NCBI GenBank assembly: GCA_963978895.1
Contig: OZ022243.1
Coordinates: 10,768,396-10,832,395, forward strand
Direction: 5' to 3'
DNA: 64,000 bases
Source: Erpobdella octoculata
Lineage: Eukaryota; Annelida; Clitellata; Hirudinida; Erpobdellidae
A program made the position numbers and the translations under genes. Under the pieces are notes generated by a model. It was not told the DNA's origin, did no database searches, and was given only the letters and a program-made list of their open reading frames with translations. Shown here piece by piece: positions 59,850-64,000 of this stretch (positions within the stretch are counted from its first letter, which is position 1; each line of letters opens with the position of its first letter).

Positions 59850-60600
59850 TGGGCCCCACGCAGTTAAGTGGGCCCCACGCAGTTAAGTGGGCCCCACTCA
59901 GTTAAGTTGGCCCCACGCAGTTAAGTGGGCCCCACGCAGTTAAGAGGGCCCCACGCAGTTATGTGGGCCCCACGCACTTTAGTTAGTGGGCATTCCGGAT
60001 TTTTAAGTGGCCCTTCCCGGAATTTTCAGTGAGCCCCCGGCACTAAAGTGGGCCCCAAATATTTAAGGGGCCCGGTAGTAAAGATGGGCCCCACGCAGTA
60101 AAGTGGGCCCCATCACTAAAGTGGCCCAACGCACTTAAGTGGGCCCCCGCCCTTAAGTGGTCTCCCGCGTTTAAGTGGGCCCCCGGCACATAAGTTAGTG
60201 GGCCCCTCCTGATTTTTAAATAGCCATTCCCGGACTTTTCAGTAGGCCCCCGGCACTAAAGTTGGCCCCACGTACTTAAAGGGGCACTCGGCACTGAAGT
60301 GGGTCCCACGCACTTAAAAGGGCCCAGCACTGAAGTGAGCCCTACGCACTCAAGGGGCTCCGGCACTGAAGTTGGCTCCACGCACTTAAGTGGGCTTCGG
60401 TCTTACGTGAGCCTCTGCACTTAAGTGGATTCCCGGCACCTAAGTGGGCCCCTACTTACTTAAGTGGCCCTTCCCGGACTTTTCAGTGGGTTTCTCGGCA
60501 TTAAAGTGGTTCCCCGCACTTAAGTGGGCTCCCCGCCCTTGAGTGGTCCACCGCACTTAAGTGGCTCCTACCCCCGTTTTCACGTGAGCCACCATACTAA
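59850..60600. repeat. GTGGGCCCCACGCAGTTAA degenerate tandem array
   Basis: Dozens of copies of an approximately 18-20 bp unit (GTGGGCCCC-x-CAC-x-TTAA), nearly perfect at the left and progressively diverged to the right. Each GTGGGCCCCAC is self-complementary. No coding meaning. Confidence 0.92.
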
Positions 60601-61109
60601 ATTTGTCCCCCGCCCTTAAGTGGGCCCAAGCACTCAAGTGGGTCCCTCTTAACTTTTAACTGGCCTTTTCCTGATTTTTGACTGGCCCTTCTCTGACTGT
60701 TAAGTAGCCCTCCCTGACTTTTATGTAGGCTCCTGACTTTTAAGTGGGCCATGGTTAATATATGGGCACATTTCAGACCGTTATTTTCAAAACTCATGGA
60801 CATCATTTAAGGGGACTGGACTTCGGACTTTTATGTGAACCAATAGTTATTATATATGGGCCCCTGTAGGATTTTTTGGTGTTTTTAGTGAGATTTGAGA
60901 AGAGAAAAACAGAAGCTTTTGTAATTATAGGATGCCGCCATATGTAGAAAAATGCCGTCCCGGTTATAAAGATTGTTAGCGTTATTCATAGCCTGGCCAA
61001 GTAGGTTGTCCATAGAAATTAAAAGAGAGAAGAGATGCTAAAGAAACTAGGAAGCTTGATCCTCCACGTCGAGATGGAGAGGTGGTAAAAAAGTTATGAA
61101 CAGTTCAAA

Positions 61110-61337
61110 ATGGAACGAGATAGGTCACAGATTTTGTATGCATGCATCGATCGCATTTTGTCTAAATTGAACGCACGATTTACAGAAAATAGTGATATTC
61201 TTGCATGTCTGAATTCCTTCAATCCGCAATCTAATGATTTCCTCTCTGCACTCTACAGACCGAATAAGAACACTTTTGCGGCCAGTCCAACCCAGATAAA
61301 AAAATATCAAATTATGATCCACGACAGGATAATTTGA
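61110..61337 (+). pseudogene. hAT transposase fragment
   Basis: 75 residues: YACIDRILSKLNARFTENSD then ILACLNSFNPQSNDFLSAL. The xxDxILxxLxxRFxxNxxLL spacing resembles the helical region before the dimerisation domain in DUF4371 hAT transposases. It sits between the tandem array and the right end of the element at 61982. Confidence 0.5.
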
Positions 61338-61982
61338 TATATATATTACATATACCGATATTTGATTCTTAAAACACCTAGTAGTTTACTATTATCAAAT
61401 AACGATATTAGAATTATCTTAATTTAAAATGCCAGCTTGTTTAGGTTAAAAAATATGAACTATTAGCCTAGATCCATTTCATAAAAATTCAGTAGATACT
61501 TGCATTATTGGACCCAGAGGCGTGGCTAAGGGGGTGGGCAAACTGCCCCGGGCAACATCATAGGGGTGACAGAAAGAGGGTTCAGTGTATTCATACTATA
61601 CTAACTTTTTCAGAAATAAATGACTATAGTTTCTTTCGTTCATCAATATTAATTACCGTTCACAGCAGATTTTGATAGCAATAGCCTTGTTCGTAGAGAC
61701 AGTTGGAAATGCTCTTATGATCACTCAGATGTTATGGTATGTGACCTCCCCCGGTCATCAGGTTTTTGGGAGGAAAAATAAAACAAGGGTTTTAAATTTT
61801 TTTAAGAAAATGGCTCCAACTAACCCTCCTCCCCGGTCATCAGGTTTTTTTGGGAGAAAAAAGCAGCAAAAGATGTTATGCAGGGGGCGCAGATTTTGTG
61901 TTTTGTGCCCAGGCGCAGAGGACCCTGAGTGGGCCCCTAAAACATCTTGCCCCCCTAAGGTTTTGCTGAAGTGACGTCCCTG

Positions 61983-62298
61983 TTTTAATTACAATTCTTT
62001 TGAAAATTAGTATAAATAATTATTATTTTGAATTTTTGACATAAATTCATTTTTATTTGAAACTTTTCGTCATAAAAAAAATTCTAAGAGAATTTCTTGT
62101 TTCTGTTTTGTCGACACCGACAACACTCATTCGATTGCGTTATTACTATCTTTTTTCCGCTTCTCTTCCACTGATCTCTATATATAATTATATCATAGAG
62201 ATCTTTATATATAATTATATTATATATAACAATGTTCTCTTCTCTGTCGTCCATTTTAGCTTGCTATGAAATTCTTTCAACCCTCTTGAAATCTCTCA
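61983..62298. other. AT-rich leader upstream of the BED-finger ORF
   Basis: No gene. 62175-62230 contains an inverted pair of ATATATAATTATAT-type blocks. Confidence 0.4.
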
Positions 62299-62529
62299 AT
62301 GTCAGCGACTGGTTCTGAGGATGATGTTACTGATGTTAGCGGTTTCAGTGTAGGAAGCGAAAGTAATTATAATAAAAAGTCAAGTAACAGGTTATGGAGG
62401 TATTTTAAGAGAAGTAAATCCAACGATGGTTACACGGCGAAATGTAATCTTTGTAATAAATTTTTCAAAATGGACAAACAAGCTACAACTTCTGTGAAAT
62501 ATAATTTACATTCTCAACATCCATCATAA
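62299..62529 (+). CDS. short BED-type zinc-finger protein (hAT-derived)
   Basis: 76 residues from ATG to TAA: an acidic/serine-rich start (MSATGSEDDVTDVSGFSVGS) followed by a BED finger (aromatic LWRYFKRS, then CNLCNKFFKM, then YNLHSQHPS; Cys2-His2 ligands). BED fingers bind DNA and are the N-terminal domain of many hAT transposases. Here no transposase core follows in frame, so it is either a truncated transposase 5' exon or a standalone finger. The decayed copy at 50000-50270 lacks the stop and runs on past [10 protein letters not shown], which favours a truncated transposase. Confidence 0.6.
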   Translation: MSATGSEDDVTDVSGFSVGSESNYNKKSSNRLWRYFKRSKSNDGYTAKCNLCNKFFKMDKQATTSVKYNLHSQHPS

Positions 62530-62699
62530 TAAAATGAATAACAGAATGTTTTTTAAATAACAACATAAATGATCACTTTATGAAAAATTGAAATTATTCA
62601 GTAAAATTCACAAACAGTCAAGAAAATTCTTGTGAACGTCGAAATCAGAGGTACTTGAAAATATATAAAACTGCTGGGCTTTGTGCGATTTTCGCATAA

Positions 62700-63535
62700 T
62701 GCGCACAATCCGGCATCAAACGCAGGACCTTAGTCGACAGTTTCTTTTATAACTCTTTGAATTTCTTTTTTAGCTGATAAACCAACATCTCTCGATGTTT
62801 CGCCATCCATTTTTTTCTTTCTTCTTTGACGTCTTTCAAATTCAATGTCCCATTCATTGCAAATTCGAATTCCTTCTTCCAGTGAGTCACTAACTTCTCT
62901 TTCATCATGAAAATAATTTTGGAGAGCTTTTAAATCTAAAGCTGCTTCGTGAAAGTTCATTTTAGGGTCCTGCAACCTCTTTTGAACGCAGTCAATACGA
63001 ATTAAGATTTTAATTAAGATCTTAATTAAGATCCAAAACCCTAGCAACATTAGAAAGTCATATGTTAATATTCGATTATAGAGAGTTGCTTCGCGTTGCG
63101 CTTAGTTTTACTAGTCGAGCTTTCATCGTCCATTATGTACTGGAAAACTTCCACTATTTGAATTGAGCAACAGACTGCAAAGGCCGATTCTCCTAGAAAA
63201 CGATGCACGTGCTACGCGACGGGTATTCCCTGTATTCCGAACGGCTTTAGAACAGAACACAACACACGCTACTATTCTGCAATTCTTTTTTTTTCAAGTA
63301 CAAAATCACATTTGTGTAGAGAAAGAGAGCTAGAGGTATAGAGGACAGAGAACACGGAGAAACAAACGAATGCGTGCTTTTTCCTACGCAGTTTTGTAAT
63401 ACACATGTATTTATATCTATGAAAATATTTTTTTTATTTTCATTTGCGTATTTATACGTTAGTCACTTTTTTGCGCCCCCTTCAGTTGGCGCCCATGGCT
63501 CGTGCCATGCCGGCCATACCCTAGTTACGCCTCTG
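62700..63535 (-). mobile_element. hAT element, truncated copy of the 57783 family
   Basis: The - strand starts at 63535 with CAGAGGCGTAACTAGGGTAT and GGCACGAGCCATGGGCGCC, as in the 57783 element, and runs through the same 5' region to the transposase fragment at 63050-62730. The 3' terminus (CAGTAGCGTACC) is missing. Confidence 0.8.
62730..63050 (-). pseudogene. hAT transposase fragment
   Basis: 106 residues: VQKRLQDPKMNFHEAALDLK, NYFHDEREVSDSLEEG, then FERRQRRKKKMDGETSRDVG. The first half is almost identical to the 58088-58822 frame and extends beyond its deletion point. An ILIKILI stutter near 63015 comes from a short AATTAAGATCTT duplication. Confidence 0.75.
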
Positions 63536-63713
63536 AGTCAAGTTCATTGTTTAATAAAGCAAAGTCTTCTTTCGGTTCATCAATTTGTTCAATGAACTCT
63601 TGAATTTGTTCAATGCGGAAAATTAAATCGGCACCGACATATTTGCTGCCAAACACCACTTGAATAGCCTTGAGAAGACTGCAGAGGTCTGGCATGGAAG
63701 TAGTTGCTGCCAT
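63536..63713 (-). CDS. unrecognised ORF truncated by a hAT end
   Basis: From ATG at 63713 the - strand reads MAATTSMPDLCSLLKAIQVV, then a charged helical stretch ending EPKEDFALLNNELD, and runs into the hAT terminus at 63535. Composition is normal protein-like (amphipathic, acidic C-terminal half) and not repeat-driven. I cannot assign a family. It may be an exon or the tail of another transposable element. Confidence 0.3.
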
Positions 63714-63769
63714 ACAACCGATTACGCGCATACCGATAATCCTGTTACTTTCTAAACTACATAAATTGT

Positions 63770-64000
63770 GAATTGAGAAAAAAATCACCCTTTGGTCCCG
63801 CTCTTGAATGAATAGCGTATTCATAGATATAGGGGAGACCGGGGCATGTTGAACCAATTTTTATAACTTTACTCAGTACACATTTATTATTGCAGTAAAA
63901 CATCTTGAAATAGGTTATTATTATAAACAAATATGTTTATTACGTATACCAAAATTTATTTTTAATTTTAAGATTTTTCCTTGACCTTAGAAGAAAATAT
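63770..64000. other. MITE remnant and AT-rich edge
   Basis: 63770-63830 matches part of the MITE at 56248-57394 (TTGAGAAAAAAATCACC and GGTCCCGCTC...TGAATAGCGTATTC). The remaining bases to the window end are AT-rich and hold nothing recognisable. Confidence 0.5.

Larger units (their letters stand above)
59790..61982. mobile_element. hAT-type element with GTGGGCCCC tandem array
   Basis: Ends CAGGGACGTCAATTAGGGGG and GCTGAAGTGACGTCCCTG are inverted over CAGGGACGTCA, the same family end as 37072-38408. Flanks differ (left CCCGCCGAA, right TTTTAATT), so no target duplication is preserved or the two ends belong to different copies. Inside: G and C homopolymers, the tandem array (59850-60600) and a transposase fragment (61110-61337). 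Another hAT terminus (CAGAGGCGTGGCTAAGGGGG) lies at 61515. Confidence 0.65.

Overview
This is an AT-rich stretch of an invertebrate animal genome. The evidence is spliced genes with GT-AG introns, an animal-type PDK1 kinase gene, tRNA-derived SINEs, non-LTR retrotransposons with microsatellite tails, Helitrons, hAT transposons and long (TA)n tracts. The phylum cannot be settled from this window.

Two host genes can be reconstructed exon by exon on the + strand. The first (2998-17325) encodes a predicted secreted protein of 283 residues: a signal-peptide exon followed by three exons, each carrying one six-cysteine PAN/apple-like repeat. All its introns are phase 1. Its second intron is about 13.3 kb long because it has filled with Helitrons, SINEs and MITEs. 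The second gene (29187-52315) is a complete 3-phosphoinositide-dependent kinase 1 (PDPK1/PDK1). Its 14 coding exons join in frame to 469 codons: protein kinase domain, short linker, C-terminal PH domain. A 15.5 kb intron splits its PH domain and is packed with nested, broken mobile elements.

Everything else is mostly mobile DNA, layered element upon element. 152-985 is a CCAT satellite-like array. 4274-5001 carries Helitron 3' ends at both edges. 6056-13520 is a 7.5 kb Helitron with its Rep-helicase gene, interrupted by a SINE (7621-7860) and by a non-autonomous Helitron (9985-11664); removing both restores the reading frame exactly. 13929-16255 is an internally deleted sibling Helitron. 16330-16564 is a mariner-type MITE. 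18346-20709, 24064-25813, 37072-38408, 46951-47632, 57783-59039 and 59790-61982 are hAT-type elements, several with 8 bp target duplications. 53021-55950 is a nearly full CR1/L2-like LINE with one long open frame, inserted into an older repeat that is also split by a MITE (56248-57394).

The least understood coding unit is on the - strand at 41770-44742. It is a decayed copy of a large protein family that I associate with multicopy uncharacterised genes of invertebrates (motif GCDTVS, spaced acidic residues, cysteine-rich acidic tail), with no transposase or polymerase that I recognise. I regard it as the best candidate here for an undescribed mobile or selfish system. Gene functions are family-level inferences from motifs read by eye; no database search was possible.
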